DNA from: Ehretia macrophylla | Lineage: Eukaryota > Streptophyta > Magnoliopsida > Boraginales > Ehretiaceae | Direction of reading: 5' to 3' | DNA: 64,000 nt | Assembly (NCBI GenBank): GCA_037974665.1 | Contig: CM075773.1 | Location: 64,076,763 to 64,140,762 of the forward strand | In this document: in pieces, positions 36,000 through 47,363 of the stretch | How positions within the stretch are numbered: position 1 is the stretch's first letter | Layout: the number at the start of each line of letters is the position of its first letter | Notes under the pieces: generated by a model | Told to the model about the DNA's origin: nothing | Databases searched by the model: none | Seen by the model: only the letters and a program-made list of their open reading frames with translations | Translations under genes and position numbers: made by a program

Positions 36000-36280
36000 G
36001 ACTCCCTGGGCTTGTCCCAGTGGTAAGGGAAAGTGTTAGAACTACGGAGATTTCGGGTTCAAACCCTCTTGACTGTCTTAAAAATTAAACTTTTGATTGA
36101 ATTGATATATGTGTCAGATCACTGTACTCGCGAATTTTAATTCACACTCCCAGTCATTAAGCTAAGTGGTGGTATAAGCCAGACTTGACTCATTTAAAGA
36201 TTGAAGGTCTCCATAATAGTAATGTCTAATTCAGGTTAATGTATAAATAGAAATATTTTCAGGGTTAACAAAAAAAAAAA
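36000..36280 (+). mobile_element. tRNA-derived SINE with target duplications
   Basis: RNA polymerase III boxes are present: A-box-like TGTCCCAGTGG at 36013-36023 and B box GGTTCAAACCC at 36056-36066. The body ends in an A-run at 36268-36280. It is flanked by TTGTAAATTTT (35989-35999) and TTGTAAGTTTT (36281-36291), a 10/11 target duplication. Length is about 280 bp. It ends about 95 bp upstream of the TATA box of the next gene. Confidence 0.88.
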
Positions 36281-36373
36281 TTGTAAGTTTTACAATATTA
36301 AATCCAACATCAGCACATCGATATTGACCAAGGAAAAGAAAAGGCAGCTCAGCATTGCGACGATGATTTCTTA

Positions 36374-36384
36374 CTATATATATA
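36374..36384 (+). promoter_or_regulatory. Core promoter TATA of the LFS-like gene
   Basis: CTATATATATA lies about 80-90 bp before the start codon at 36465, a normal distance for a short plant 5' leader. Confidence 0.65.
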
Positions 36385-36464
36385 TGTTCAGTAACAACAT
36401 ACTCATAATCAGAATTGAATACGAATCATTCGCAATTTGTGAGTAGCTATACAATTCATTCTTG

Positions 36465-36974
36465 ATGGAGCAACAAAACCCCTCACAACCTAGGTGGGAA
36501 GGCAAGTTGTCTGCAACACTAGCAAAGGCAACTGCCGACCAAGTGTGGAGTTTTCTCATAGGCGACTTCTTTGGCATGCACAAATACTTCCCTGGCGCCT
36601 CTACTTCCTATGGCGTTCATGGCAACAATGGTGAAGTCGGTTGCATTCGTTACATTGCTTTCTCACTCGACGGCAGCAACGACAACGGTGACGCGCCCAA
36701 AACTTGGGTTAAGGAGAGGTTAGTAGACATTGATCCTGTTGAAAGGACTTTTAGCTATGACATCGTGGAGGGCAACGTTGGGTTCAATTCATATCTTGGA
36801 AAATATAAGGTCATTCCAGGGGGTGGTGATGATAATGGTGGATGTACCCTTGAATGGTCTTTTGGCCTTGATCCAATAGAAGGGCTGAAGTTGGAAGATC
36901 TGCAGACAATTTTAGAAGTGCGGCTACAACTCGCGGCAAAGAAAATGGATGAGACCGTTGGTCATTTGGTCTAG
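36465..36974 (+). CDS. Lachrymatory-factor-synthase-like protein (START/Bet v1 fold)
   Basis: 169 residues, single exon, no frame breaks. The first in-frame ATG is at 36465 (MEQQNPSQPRWEGK). The sequence follows the LFS-like branch of the SRPBCC/PYR-like superfamily: RWEGK near residue 10, ADQVWSFL near 24, F(P)GMHKYFP near 36-43, GCIRYIAF at 59-66, WVKERLVDIDPVERTFSYD at 81-99, then LEWSFGLDPIEGLKLEDL towards the end. Arg62 and Glu84 fall where I would place the catalytic Arg and Glu of onion lachrymatory factor synthase; that equivalence is inference. In onion the enzyme isomerises a sulfenic acid. Eudicot relatives are mostly of unknown substrate, and the fold is a hydrophobic ligand pocket, so a ligand-binding role is equally possible. 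No signal peptide; probably cytosolic. It is the only intact host gene in the first 55 kb. Confidence 0.9.
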   Translation: MEQQNPSQPRWEGKLSATLAKATADQVWSFLIGDFFGMHKYFPGASTSYGVHGNNGEVGCIRYIAFSLDGSNDNGDAPKTWVKERLVDIDPVERTFSYDIVEGNVGFNSYLGKYKVIPGGGDDNGGCTLEWSFGLDPIEGLKLEDLQTILEVRLQLAAKKMDETVGHLV

Positions 36975-37231
36975 TGGTATGATCTTAGTTATGTACGAGA
37001 GATTTTAAAATCGATTTTTGAGATATTCAACAATCTATTGGATGTAAAATTTATTTAAGCTTTCCTTAAATCACAAACAAAAAAAAAAAAATGGATGATG
37101 CTATATAGCTTAATCAATATGGTAATAATAAGCACTTGCGTATGGATAATGATGTTATCTTTGTATCCTTCCCCCTACCTTATGTCTATCGGCTCTATTG
37201 TTGTATTGTATGATTGAAAAGTAATCAATTT

Positions 37232-37450
37232 TAATTTGAAGGTTGAAATAATTTCGAATTTAAATCTCTCATAATATTATAGTATTATACAAGAAATTAA
37301 TGGCGATAAAATAATAAGATTATATATATGGGTTGCATAAATATAATTGCAATTTTGTTAATATCATTATCTTATCACCATTGATCTCTTGTATAATATT
37401 ATAATGTTACGAGAGATCTAAATTCAAAAATGATTTCAACCTTCAAATTA
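37232..37450. mobile_element. Small MITE, near-palindromic, downstream of the LFS-like gene
   Basis: TAATTTGAAGGTTGAAAT at the left and its complement at the right open two arms of about 80 bp that pair imperfectly along their length (TATTATACAAGA against TCTTGTATAATA and so on). A target duplication is not evident. It may form a long hairpin if transcribed by read-through. Confidence 0.72.
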
Positions 37451-38787
37451 GTTTTCTACGGCGTTTACAGTAATTAATTTTCTTTGTGATAATTTCCTTC
37501 ATTATTTAAACAAGTTTATTCATTTTAGTTTTTAATCTATAAATTATTTTTAGTTATTTTATAATTGCTAAATTTCGCATTGATATCAAAAGATTCTTTG
37601 CTTAATATTGCAGTTGATTTTAATATATAAATATGATAAACGTTTGTTATTTTTGTGCAGAACTCACGGTCGAAATGGCATTATAACTCGTACAAACTGA
37701 AAAGGATGAAACCTAAAGGGGTCCAATTATTGACCAAGAAAAAGAATTGTATCCACGTTTCAATTTCTTTCTCAAAAGGGAAAGATAAGTTAAAAAATGA
37801 ATTTATGTTTGTTTGGCTCAAGATTTATTGTTGACAATAGAAATTTATAATTGAATTCTTGAGCACTGATAATCTAAAAATTCATAAGATAGAAAAATAA
37901 GAAGTGTGAATTAACATTATTGACATCAGAGTGGTGCTAGTCGAAAATCCTCAAATGCAAAAAAGACTAAGGTGGTGATTGGTATGTGAAAATTATAGAC
38001 CTTTAGAACCTACAGTTAAGATTGAGGTTGCCCTCAATCTCTTTTGTTTGTGGGAGTCTTGACAAGCGAGTGGCTACCGGAACCTAAGATAAGGGCAAGG
38101 GGCTGATATGCTGTAGGGTAGGGATAGTATTTATGGGTCTCAAGATTGCTTGCTTCTTCACCTCATGACCCTCCTTTAAATAACCTTCACTTTCCCCCTA
38201 CTTTCCATGTTATAAGTCGATTCTCCATGATCCTCTCCTATCAAGCCCTGCATTCTCGCTGAGCATCCCTGATTGATTGATTATCTTCCGTAATTCTCTC
38301 CTTCCCACCCTTTTATCCCTCATAGGTCTGGGCTTTGATTACCCTTACACCCTTATGGACTACATCCTCTCAAGTCTTGGGGCCACGGCCCAATACAGCA
38401 AGTCCCCTACTCTTTAGGACTAAAGGGATGTTGGTTCTGGAGAGTTGGTGCTGAGTCATCCTCCGCACGTGACCCGCACCCGCAACGCTATTCCCGAAGG
38501 GTCGACGCATGCCCTTACACTCGGATATGCGAGTGGTACCTGTCTTTGCATGCCCTATAGTCCTCGCGAGAGGTGCAGATACCAATACCTTACTATTCTT
38601 TGCCACGTGGTCATACTTGAATGACCAGTGCCCGTTGTCAGCTAGGATGACGCCTTGGGATACCTCCACCCTTTTCTTCTTCTCTTTCTGCTCACTGGCT
38701 CCATTCTTCCTTCTTTCACACGATAGCTCCGTGCATCTCCCTTTTTTTCGTCCTGCTCTCTTCACCGGTGAGTATTATCCTCTGTCA
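37451..38787. other. Intergenic DNA and leader of the following element
   Basis: The first half is plain AT-rich DNA. From about 37970 the GC content rises and continues into the gag-like pseudogene, so 37970-38787 is probably its leader, with a TATA-like TTTAAATAACC at 38174. A frame on the minus strand at 38370-38765 has no support. Confidence 0.4.
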
Positions 38788-41223
38788 TGGCTGCATCGCA
38801 ACCCTCCCTAGGACCTATAATCCGCCATCGTTGGTAGATGACGATGAGATTCATCATGTCTGTCACTACTATCTGCTGCCAGATAGCGTTGTTCGTCCCT
38901 CTTCCTGCGAGGAGCGAGCTGATAGTCATGACTGAAATTGGGTGTATCTGTATACCAAGTTTTTTTAGGATGGTCTGTGTCTTCCCCTCCCCACCCTAGT
39001 TCAACGAGTTTGTCAACATTTTCGTATCTCCCCAGGTCAACTTATGCCCAATTTGTGGCGCCTTCTGTTGTCACTGGAGGTGCTAGCTGACAATCATGGT
39101 TTGGAATTTGAGCTCACCAAGTTGCTCCATACATACCATTTGAAGAACCGCCCCTTCTCAGAACTGAGACGATACTCTCTCTCTTCGTGTCGGACATCGT
39201 CACCTGGTGCCTGACTTGACGTATGGATATAAGCATTGGAAGGAGTCATACTTCTTTATCTTGGCCGATGATGTTCTGGGGGTCACTTCGAACATTCCAA
39301 CCAAATGGCTGGTGTTCGGTATGCTCTTTTTACTCTCCTTCCGATGCTTGGTTAACGCACTCAACTCTCTTGTTTTGCAGATCCAAAGGTCAAGTTTCGG
39401 TGACCGATCCTAGTGCTGTTTCTCAGCAACGTGTGGAACAGATTCTGGCGATCAATATCGTAGGACGTTATTGGAGGCAACTTCTCAGCCCCGAGACTTT
39501 GGTTACTTACCAGCTGTGGTTTGCAGTTGCAGATCTATACAGTAAGTGCTCTCCCTCTTTGACAAGTGTTCTCTCTTATGCTTATAGTAGCTCAAGGACA
39601 ATCGTATGGTAACATGTTCTATTCTAGGGACTGTCATAGATGACAGGGTGTCGGCATCTACATTTGTGGGAGAGATACTTCGCAGGCATCGCCTAGTCCT
39701 AGCGGACCCGGTGCATTAGCCGAACCCAGATGCCGGAGGCGGGCAGAGGACAAAGCGCGCAGTGCAGGCTCAAAAACGTCGTCGATCTAGGGCACCTATA
39801 CAACCCTCGGGTTTTGCCTCAGACAGCCCTAGGGAGGATGTTGATGTCTGTTCTGATTCGCTTCCTAGAAATAGATCCTCAAACCGATGCTCTCGCTGTG
39901 GATGATGCCTCTGCTCAAAAGACGTCCACTCTTGATGCCACTGTTGCAATGAGCGCAACTGCCCAAGAGACACCTACTCCTGGCGTTGCTGTTGCGGTGA
40001 GTGCACTTGCTCCGGACGAGGGCCAAACCAGTCAGGAACTGCCGCAGTCACTGCCTGATGCTCATGCACTTGCTGAGGGATTGCCTCCTAGAGTTGACTG
40101 CAGGTTTGAAGCTCTTGCCCTTGGGAATGTTCCTTCAGCGCCCTCGAGTCCGTCACCACATGCTTCGGACCTACGATCCGACTCCTCTCGTCGTGCTTCG
40201 CCTGAGTCGTTGAGGGGGCTTCCAGAGCTTTGGTGCCACCACCAGACCGGCCGTTGGCCGGGGATTCAAGGCCTGCTGCTTTTGAGGCAACTTTTCGTTT
40301 CCCTAGGGATACTAGTTTCTTCCGTAATCCTGGGAAGATAGCTTATGCTCTAGAGGCCATGAAGTTTCCTACCGACGCCGAATTCCTCTAGAATCACAGA
40401 AATGGCCTTTTTGACATAGCTACCGGTGTTGCGGTTGGGGTGAGGAAAAAAAATTTAAAACTGTCTCTTTTTTTTAACCTCCTCACTATTTGCAAAACAT
40501 TGCAATGTAGAATCTAGCACGTCAACGCTTGAAGGCCTTAGAGCGAGATCTGTGGCAAGCGAAGCTTGAAGGGGAAAAACTTAAAGATGAAGCCCGCTAT
40601 TTTTTTGATGCCCTTATGTTCACGCGGTCAGAGTTGTTCGTGGCGTGCTTGGCCCGTGGAGCCGCTGACAGTAGTCAGGAAGAAACCGTTACCGTTGCGA
40701 CCTCGGCTGAGCAAGCACGTGCTGATGCCATTGCTGCCGCGGCCTCGATTGAGCAAGCACGTGCTGATGCTATTTTGGAAGCACACCAGGCTGTAGCTGA
40801 GCATGACGAGGCCTTGCGCACTGTTCAGGGTACGAATACAGCTGCATCTGAGGGCCTGCGCATCGTTTAGGAAGCCACTAACATAAAAAAATGAGCTTCG
40901 TGCCTCCCGCAAACGCTCCCGAGTCCTTGAGAATAAAATAGTTACTCTGGAAAAGTGTTGTGCGGACATACGTGACGAGAATACCTTGGTCACTCGGGTC
41001 CATTGTTACAAGGAGCATGCCGCTGGGTTATCTATTGGTTGGGATGTTCGGGTGATGACCTAGTTGTTGGAAGACCTACAAACGAAGTTAGCGGCCAAGA
41101 ATGCTAGAGCTCCCGAGGATATGGAGGTTTCAGACAATGAGGCCCCGTCTGCCATTGTGTCGTACCAGCCCGACCCGATGGTCATTGAGGCTCCTGATGC
41201 ATCCGATGCTCTTCCTCTTTAGA
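38788..41223 (+). pseudogene. Gag-like protein of putative gypsy-type element (Transposase_28 family), decayed
   Basis: Broken plus-strand frames follow the plant family annotated as putative gypsy-type transposon (Transposase_28). Visible blocks are VDDDEIHHVCHYYLLPDSVV near 38840, GQLMPNLWRLLLSLEVL at about 39033, LEFELTKLLHTYHLKNR near 39105 and YGYKHWKESYFFILADDV then IPTKW at 39220-39310. An alanine- and serine-rich linker (39730-40340) and an alanine-rich coiled coil (40529-40870, AEQARADAIAAAASIEQARA) follow. The conserved ALEAMKFPTDAEFL is near 40354. GC content is clearly above its surroundings. No protease, integrase or reverse transcriptase was seen, so this is probably a gag-only (LARD-like) derivative. 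Stops at 40390 and near 40868 and frame changes elsewhere mean no intact protein. Confidence 0.72.
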
Positions 41224-41486
41224 TGGTTTAGAAGTGTGAAATCCATAATTGTAATACTGTTCCAATGTCCTTTGTAACGTCTTTAATGGTTGTAATATCG
41301 CTTATTGATTCTATGAATGAAATTTCTTTTATTCTCTCGTGTGTCTGTCAATGAAATTCTTTTTATTTTCTCGTGTGTTTTTAAAAAAAAAAAACGTTTC
41401 GGACCATGTAGAGCTTCTAAGCTTGGTCGTCCTCATGGACGCCCCAAGCTTTAGACTTGAAGACACACACATTTACTGGTTTTAGC

Positions 41487-41643
41487 TGCACCCTTAAGCC
41501 TTTAGTTTCGGCCGCACCCTTAGGTGCTTCAGGCCTTTAGTTTCGGTTGCACCCTTAGGTGCTTCAAGCCTTTAGTTTCAACTGCACCTTTAGGTGTTTC
41601 AGGCTTTTAGTTTCGGTCGCACCCTTAGGTACTTCAGGCCTTT
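41487..41643 (+). repeat. 35-bp tandem repeat, five units
   Basis: Units start GCACCCTTAGGTGCTTCAGG and continue CCTTTAGTTTCGGTT. The first unit lacks 9 bases. It lies in the 3' untranslated part of the gag-like element. Confidence 0.8.
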
Positions 41644-41929
41644 AACTCGGGACCTTGGAGGCATTGGGATAACTATCTACTTGGGAACAGAGAAGTAGAA
41701 AATAGTATTCTCAATTCTATTTTAATTCTCACGCTTGATATGGAGGCATAAAATCTCATTCCCTCTGTAATCTCATTCTCACGAACATGAGAACACTCGT
41801 TCCTAACAAAACACATGGAAACATCATATTACTATGTGCTTTGGAATGAACTTACTACTCAAGTGGCCAAAGTAGCTTTAAAAAAATAGTACACACTATA
41901 CAAAAAATATTATTAATAATATAATCATT

Positions 41930-42125
41930 TTTTATTTATTAGTATTATTTATTATCATTGTAACCATTATTATTGATATTAAAATATATAAAATAATAAT
42001 AATAATAATAATAATTAATGTCATAAGACAAAAATAAATAACAAAAATAAAAAAAATGTACTAATAATATAATATAAAATAGTAAATACATAATATGATA
42101 ATAATAATATAAATTTATAGTAAAG

Positions 42126-42166
<41 letters not shown>

Positions 42167-42300
42167 ATAAAATAAAATAATCACAACAATAATATGTATA
42201 ATACTAATATATAACCTAATAATAATAAATAAACTAATATTAGTAATATAATAATTAAATAATAACATCAACAAAATAATAATAATAATAAATCATGTAA
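41930..42300. repeat. ATA/TAA trinucleotide microsatellites
   Basis: Several pure runs of TAA/ATA (for example 41992-42013 and 42128-42164) in very AT-rich DNA. The 109-residue minus-strand frame over it is low-complexity only. 41646-41929 and 42301-42997 hold no gene; a 17-bp word TCATTCCATTCTCAGGG is repeated in tandem near 42588-42632. Confidence 0.8.
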
Positions 42301-44324
42301 ATTTAATTAAAAAATAGTATATTATATTATAATATATAATCTAAATATTAATATAAAAATAAATGAATATTATGCCTCAAACTAAACATATTATTAATAT
42401 GATGCTTATTTTTATTTTTAAGACAATAATATATCTATAGCAACAAGAGGGAATTATTGTCATTTTATACAAGTCATTTTCATTACAACTCTATTATATT
42501 GACTACCAAACATGAGTTTGGAATCAATATATCTATTTATATCTTCATTCCTAGGGTATACCAAACATGATATATCAAATCTCAAGTTCATTCCATTCTC
42601 AGGGTCATTCCATTCTCAGGGTCATTCCATTCCTTAACTCATTACATTCCTGTCTAAAATTATTTCAAAATATCAATCGTTGTCGAAAGGATAAAATAAA
42701 ATTGTAAAGTAGTTACAAAATCTTTGGTTGAATGAAATGATATAATCAGAGAATGTAGAGCTTGTTGGATTAGATTCCCAACAGAGCTATGGATTAGAAT
42801 GTTCTCGTAGTTACTACTATCTTAGTGATTAAGAGGTAAGATTCTAACCATCCATTTCCTGTATGAATCAATCTCAATAATTCATTTGAAATTTTAATTT
42901 CTCTCTTCTTTTGCTTTCTCATTTTATTTCCTTTTCTTTCTCTTACTCTCAACCATCCAATGTAAAATGGATAGTAAGATTTCACCTCTTAGACTAAGAG
43001 ACACGGACTGTTTGGAACAAATGAATTCCACAAATTCATTTGGAAATCCAAATTTTTTTGTTTGGTTGCACTTTTTTAAAGAATTACAAATCGAAGATTT
43101 ACAATTCTTGGATTTGTACAAATCTTACTCAAATCTAAGACTAGAAGGTGGAATTTACAAATCCATGTTTTTTAATTCTGCAGCTAATATTTTGAGGACA
43201 AAACTACCTTTAGGTTTTGACTTTGCTAGGAATAGTCAAAAACTCAAAAAAGAAAAAAACAAATGTCTTCCCACTTTCTCTCTTTGACGACAAAAAAAGA
43301 AGAAAACCAACATCTTCTATTCACTCTTCTTTCAGGTATTCTTTTGATTTTTTTTGTAAATTTATTCGTGATTTTTCTTTTGGGCAACATGTATCCAACT
43401 TGATAGCCTATCGTGTATATATTTTGTTGAACATCATGTAAAATATAGAGTACATAAAATATAGAATTCACCATATTTTGTTGATGATGATGCACTGTCA
43501 GATGTGCGTGGCAAATGGTTTATGTGATTATAATTTTCTGTGATTTTTTTTTTTTGGCAATATAGCTATAATTATAGCGCTCCCCACTCGTTCTGATGCT
43601 AGCCTTCCAGATTGCCTGCAAATTTTTCCTACCAAAACTAACTATATTTCACTTTGCAGCTACCTTCTTATTTTTCTTTCTGTGTGCATTCCATTTCGTG
43701 AAACAACCTTTTTGTGTTTTGGTAATTATTGAAGATCCTGCAAAGTAGTTTAGGCCTTGGCAACAACAATTTTTTCTCCTGCAAAGTAGTTCAGGCCTAT
43801 CATGTATATATTTATTTTGTAGTATTATGAGTGATGAAACTTTTTATTAAGCATGGGTCCACAAGTTTTCTGAATGAAAATCAAAATAATAATAGTGGCA
43901 TCAGCCATGACACAAGATGAATTTGAAGCTAGTACCTACATGAGTGGTGTTGTATAAGAACATATACTATTGCTAGTCTATATTGATTCAGTGTAACTTT
44001 TGTCTTGTATTCTTTTATCCTAATTTATTTGATATAAACCAAATTAAACTAAACCAAGCCTTTAGGTGGGGTATCTTAATTCATTTGATATACTTATAAA
44101 AAATGCTTAGTGGGAATTTGTTCTATCTTGCGTACTGAGATAAAGATATACTTACTGACTTGTGAATTCATCTGTTCATGTTGACTAGGAGTAGTAGTAA
44201 TACGAACACACAGATCACAAGTTTCCTCAGATACAGTATACGACTTGTTATTTCTCTTGTTTAGTTGGTTGATTGATTTAGTTTTAATTTGTTTCTTTTT
44301 TTCTTATATTGAAATTCAGGGAGT

Positions 44325-45614
44325 ATGAGGGACTTTGAAAAAAATATGCTAACAACTTCAGTTACATATATTGGGTACTTAGTGCTCCTACTTTGTTTAT
44401 ACAAACATATTGAGCGGTCGTTAAGGGAGACTAATCATGATAGATATCATATTAGACAAGAATTAATGAGACAAATAGAAACAAATAGAAATTCTCATCA
44501 TGTATTACGTATGAGGCCTAATGAATTTAGAACTTTAGTAGATATTTTTAAACAAAGAAAGTTGCTACATGATACACAATATAGTTGTGTTGAGGAGCAA
44601 GTTGCAAGATTTTTACACATTTTGTCTGGTAATGTGAGAACTCGCCATGCAAACTTCTTTTGGTGCGAAAGTGGTGAGACAATAAGTCGTCATTTCCATC
44701 AAGTGCTTAGGGCCATCATTGTGCTTGAAGATATATTTTTAGTACAACCTGATAGATCCATAATACCTCCAGAAATAATTAATAGTGAAGGAAGATTTCA
44801 TCCTTATTTTCAGGTAGTGTTAGCATACATAGCCATCTTAAATTACAAGTTATATATTTTTGTTGTCTATTCGTTGATACTGATCAATTAAGTTTAATGA
44901 TAGAATTGCATTGGTGCTATTGATGGAACACACATTTGTGTCAAAGTCTCAAAAGCTGATGTTCCAAGATATAGGGGCAGGAAATGAGTACCCACAATGA
45001 ATATATTAGCTGCATGTACTTTTGACCTCAAATTTACTTATGTCTTGCCTGGTTGGGAAGGATATGCAGCAGATTCAAGAATATTAGAAAATGCTTTGGA
45101 TAGGGAAGAAAAGTTGAAAATACCCCAAGGTAATTATATTAGTACTCCTAAATGATTTGAATAATATCAAGTAAAAACTGAAAAAGACATGAATTATGCT
45201 TATTTATTGTAGGAAAATTTTACCTAGTTGATGTGGGGTATCCTTTGAGATCCGGATTAATCACTCCATATCGAAGTACTAGATACCATTTGAAAGAGTA
45301 TTCTTGTTCTCCTCCCAAGAATCCAAAAGAGTTGTTCAATCTTTGGCATGGGTCATTACATAATGCAATTGAAAGAGCATTTGGAGTGCTAAAAAAAAGA
45401 TTCCCAATTATAGCTAGTGGAACAGAGGCAAACTATGATGTTGGTACCCTTTTCAGAAATTGTGCTTGGTTGTTGTATTTTACATAATTTTCTCATTATG
45501 TATGATCCAGATGAAGAGATTTTGGGCAAGGTAGATAATGAGTTGTTTCAAAATTTGGATGGATTAGATGATAATGAGAGCAAATTATGGCATTGCTGCC
45601 CATATGTGGAGTGA
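44325..45614 (+). pseudogene. PIF/Harbinger (HARBI1-like, DDE_4) transposase
   Basis: Exon 1 (to 44813) carries the helical N-terminal region (VLRMRPNEFRTLVDIFKQRK, FLHILSGNVRTRHANFFW). Exon 2 (44904-45129) opens NCIGAIDGTHICVKVSKADV with the first catalytic Asp, then AACTFDLKFTYVLPGWEGYA and ADSRIL with the second. Exon 3 from 45213 reads GKFYLVDVGYPLRSGLITPY and NAIERAFGVLKKRFPI with the catalytic Glu. Splice sites are GT/AG (CAG|GTAGTG, GATAG|AAT, CAAG|GTAATT, TGTAG|GAA). Two lesions are visible: TGA at 44986-44988 where relatives have a glycine codon, and a frame change near 45440 before CCILHNF. Otherwise the protein is nearly complete, so the element decayed recently compared with its neighbours. 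Confidence 0.9.
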
Positions 45615-45844
45615 TTATATTTCTTATTCATAGTTGTTATATTTATGACTTTGTATTCTTTTATATTTGCGACAATGTATTCTGAAATTTATTATTTTTT
45701 GGATAAAGTATTGTTGGCATTGATTTATGAACTAAGTTTTTTCTGTTAATATTCATTTTTATAAATAAAATTTTCTTTTAGTATTCGTTTTGTAGTTTCC
45801 TAATTAAATTTTACTACTGCATTGGGACGACATGACAAAGGCAG

Positions 45845-46900
45845 ATGGAGACACCAAATGAAAATGAAGTTGAAGTTGTTGGTGAGGGGATGGATAAATA
45901 TCTTAGGTGGCCAAGAGAAATGGATAAACTTCTTCTTGACAGTTTGAAAGAAGAAAAGGTGAAAGGTAACAAGAAGCTTGAAAGACTGTTGTTGGTATCC
46001 TTAACTTGGATTTTCATAAAATTGGAAAAAGAATTGACAAAAATAAGGCAGTTAACAAATTGAAGACTATCCAAAAAATAATGGGTCTAGCAGTCGAGCT
46101 CTTGGATAACAAAAGTGGTTTTGGATGGAATGATACATCAAAGAAGATTGAAGCTGCTCCAAGTGTGTGGGAAAGTATGATTAAGGTAAATTTGATAGTG
46201 TATATATTATTCTTATTGTTGGTAGACTATATAAAATTTAACTCAAAATTCTTGTTCTTTCTTTTATAGGCAAAACCAGATTATAAATTAGTGCGTGACA
46301 AGGAACTCCACTTTTTAGAGGATGCTCGCGAGTTATTTGAAAAAGATCGAGCAAATGGAGCTGGGGTAGAGAGTGCAAAAGAAAAGCTATGAAGGTGGCA
46401 AAATGAGCGACAATTTTCTACACGAGAGCAAGATATAGGGATTGAAGATATTGATAATTTGCAAGCAACAAATGAGGTTTTTCTTGAACAACCTAATCAT
46501 TTTCCTAGCACTTGTAACTACACATCAGTGGAGCATTCACCAATGACTCAAGACTTGCCAATTCGTCAAGAGAATGATTCATCAACTCCAAGCATATTAA
46601 GGGCAAATTCCAAAGGAAAAAGAAAAAGGTCCATGAGTGCTACAATTTTTGAAGAGATTATAGATGTTACTTCTTCGATGAAAGAAATTGCCAATGCTAT
46701 TAAGACTACGAGCAAACGATTTTATTCAGCTAATGAAATTATAGTCGAGCTAAAAAAAATTGGGATTGGATAAGTGGGAAGTCATGGATGCGCTCAACTT
46801 TCTCAAAGATAATGAGTCATTAGTGGAGAGATTCTTTGCATGTGATGATGATATTAAGCTGGCATGGTTGAAGAGAAAGATGGCAATTATGGATGATTAA
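45845..46900 (+). pseudogene. Myb/SANT-like DNA-binding partner of the Harbinger element
   Basis: Starts at 45845 (METPNENEVEVV). Myb_DNA-bind_3 character is seen in YLRWPREMDKLLLDSLKEE, then, after a frame change near 46000, KLKTIQKIMGLAVELLDNKS, GFGWNDTSKKIEAAPSVWES. An intron at about 46186-46269 (GTAAAT...TATAG) follows, then AKPDYKLVRDKELHFLEDAR. A TGA at 46390 interrupts KEKL/RWQNE, and another frame change near 46768 precedes the last stretch, which stops at 46900. In this superfamily the protein helps bring the transposase to the nucleus and the termini. Confidence 0.82.
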
Positions 46901-47363
46901 GTGGTGGACATTTGACAAGACAAATCATCTATTATAGTTATTTTTGAAATGTTGAATTGATGTTTGAATTGGATGAATAATTTGCATTAGATGAACCTAA
47001 AGTTATTTTTTCATGTTAAACTTACAGTTGAACTTAAATTTATTATGATTATTTTGTAATGTTTAAATTTTTTGAAAATATTTCTTTGTTTTGTTACTTT
47101 TTACTTTTTCTTTTGTATTTTTATGATAGTATCAGTAATTAATAATGGTTTGAGAATATAACACTTATATAATAGCCTAATTTCAATTGAATAAAAGAAG
47201 GTTATTTAAGTCAAATACAAATGTTAATTCTAATTTCACATGTGTTCCAAATACAATTTGAATTTACAAATAACATAATTGATTTAATATTGTTTTAGAT
47301 TTCCAAACAAGAGAATTCATTTGTAAATAAATTCTACACATGAATTACTTCTAAACACTATGT

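Larger units (their letters stand above)
42998..47363 (+). mobile_element. PIF/Harbinger DNA transposon with two genes
   Basis: Contains a DDE transposase (44325-45614) and a Myb/SANT-like gene (45845-46900) on the same strand, the standard PIF/Harbinger pair. Termini are imperfect. The left has CGGACTGTTTGGAACAAATG near 43004 and the right ends as the reverse complement of ATAGTGTTTAGAAGTAATTC. TAA precedes the left end (42995-42997) and TTAA follows the right (47363-47366), consistent with a TWA target site. Boundaries are good to perhaps 10 bases. Confidence 0.8.

Noticed and set aside
36000-36070. Possible tRNA gene from its A and B boxes
   Set aside because: It lacks a foldable cloverleaf acceptor stem, continues into a 280-bp body with an A-tail and has target duplications, so it is a SINE.
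38370-38765. 131-residue minus-strand ORF
   Set aside because: Antisense to the GC-rich leader of the gag-like element; the plus strand gives consistent family matches just downstream and this frame gives none.
41945-42274. 109-residue minus-strand ORF rich in L, I and Y
   Set aside because: Produced by ATA/TAA microsatellites; no complex sequence.
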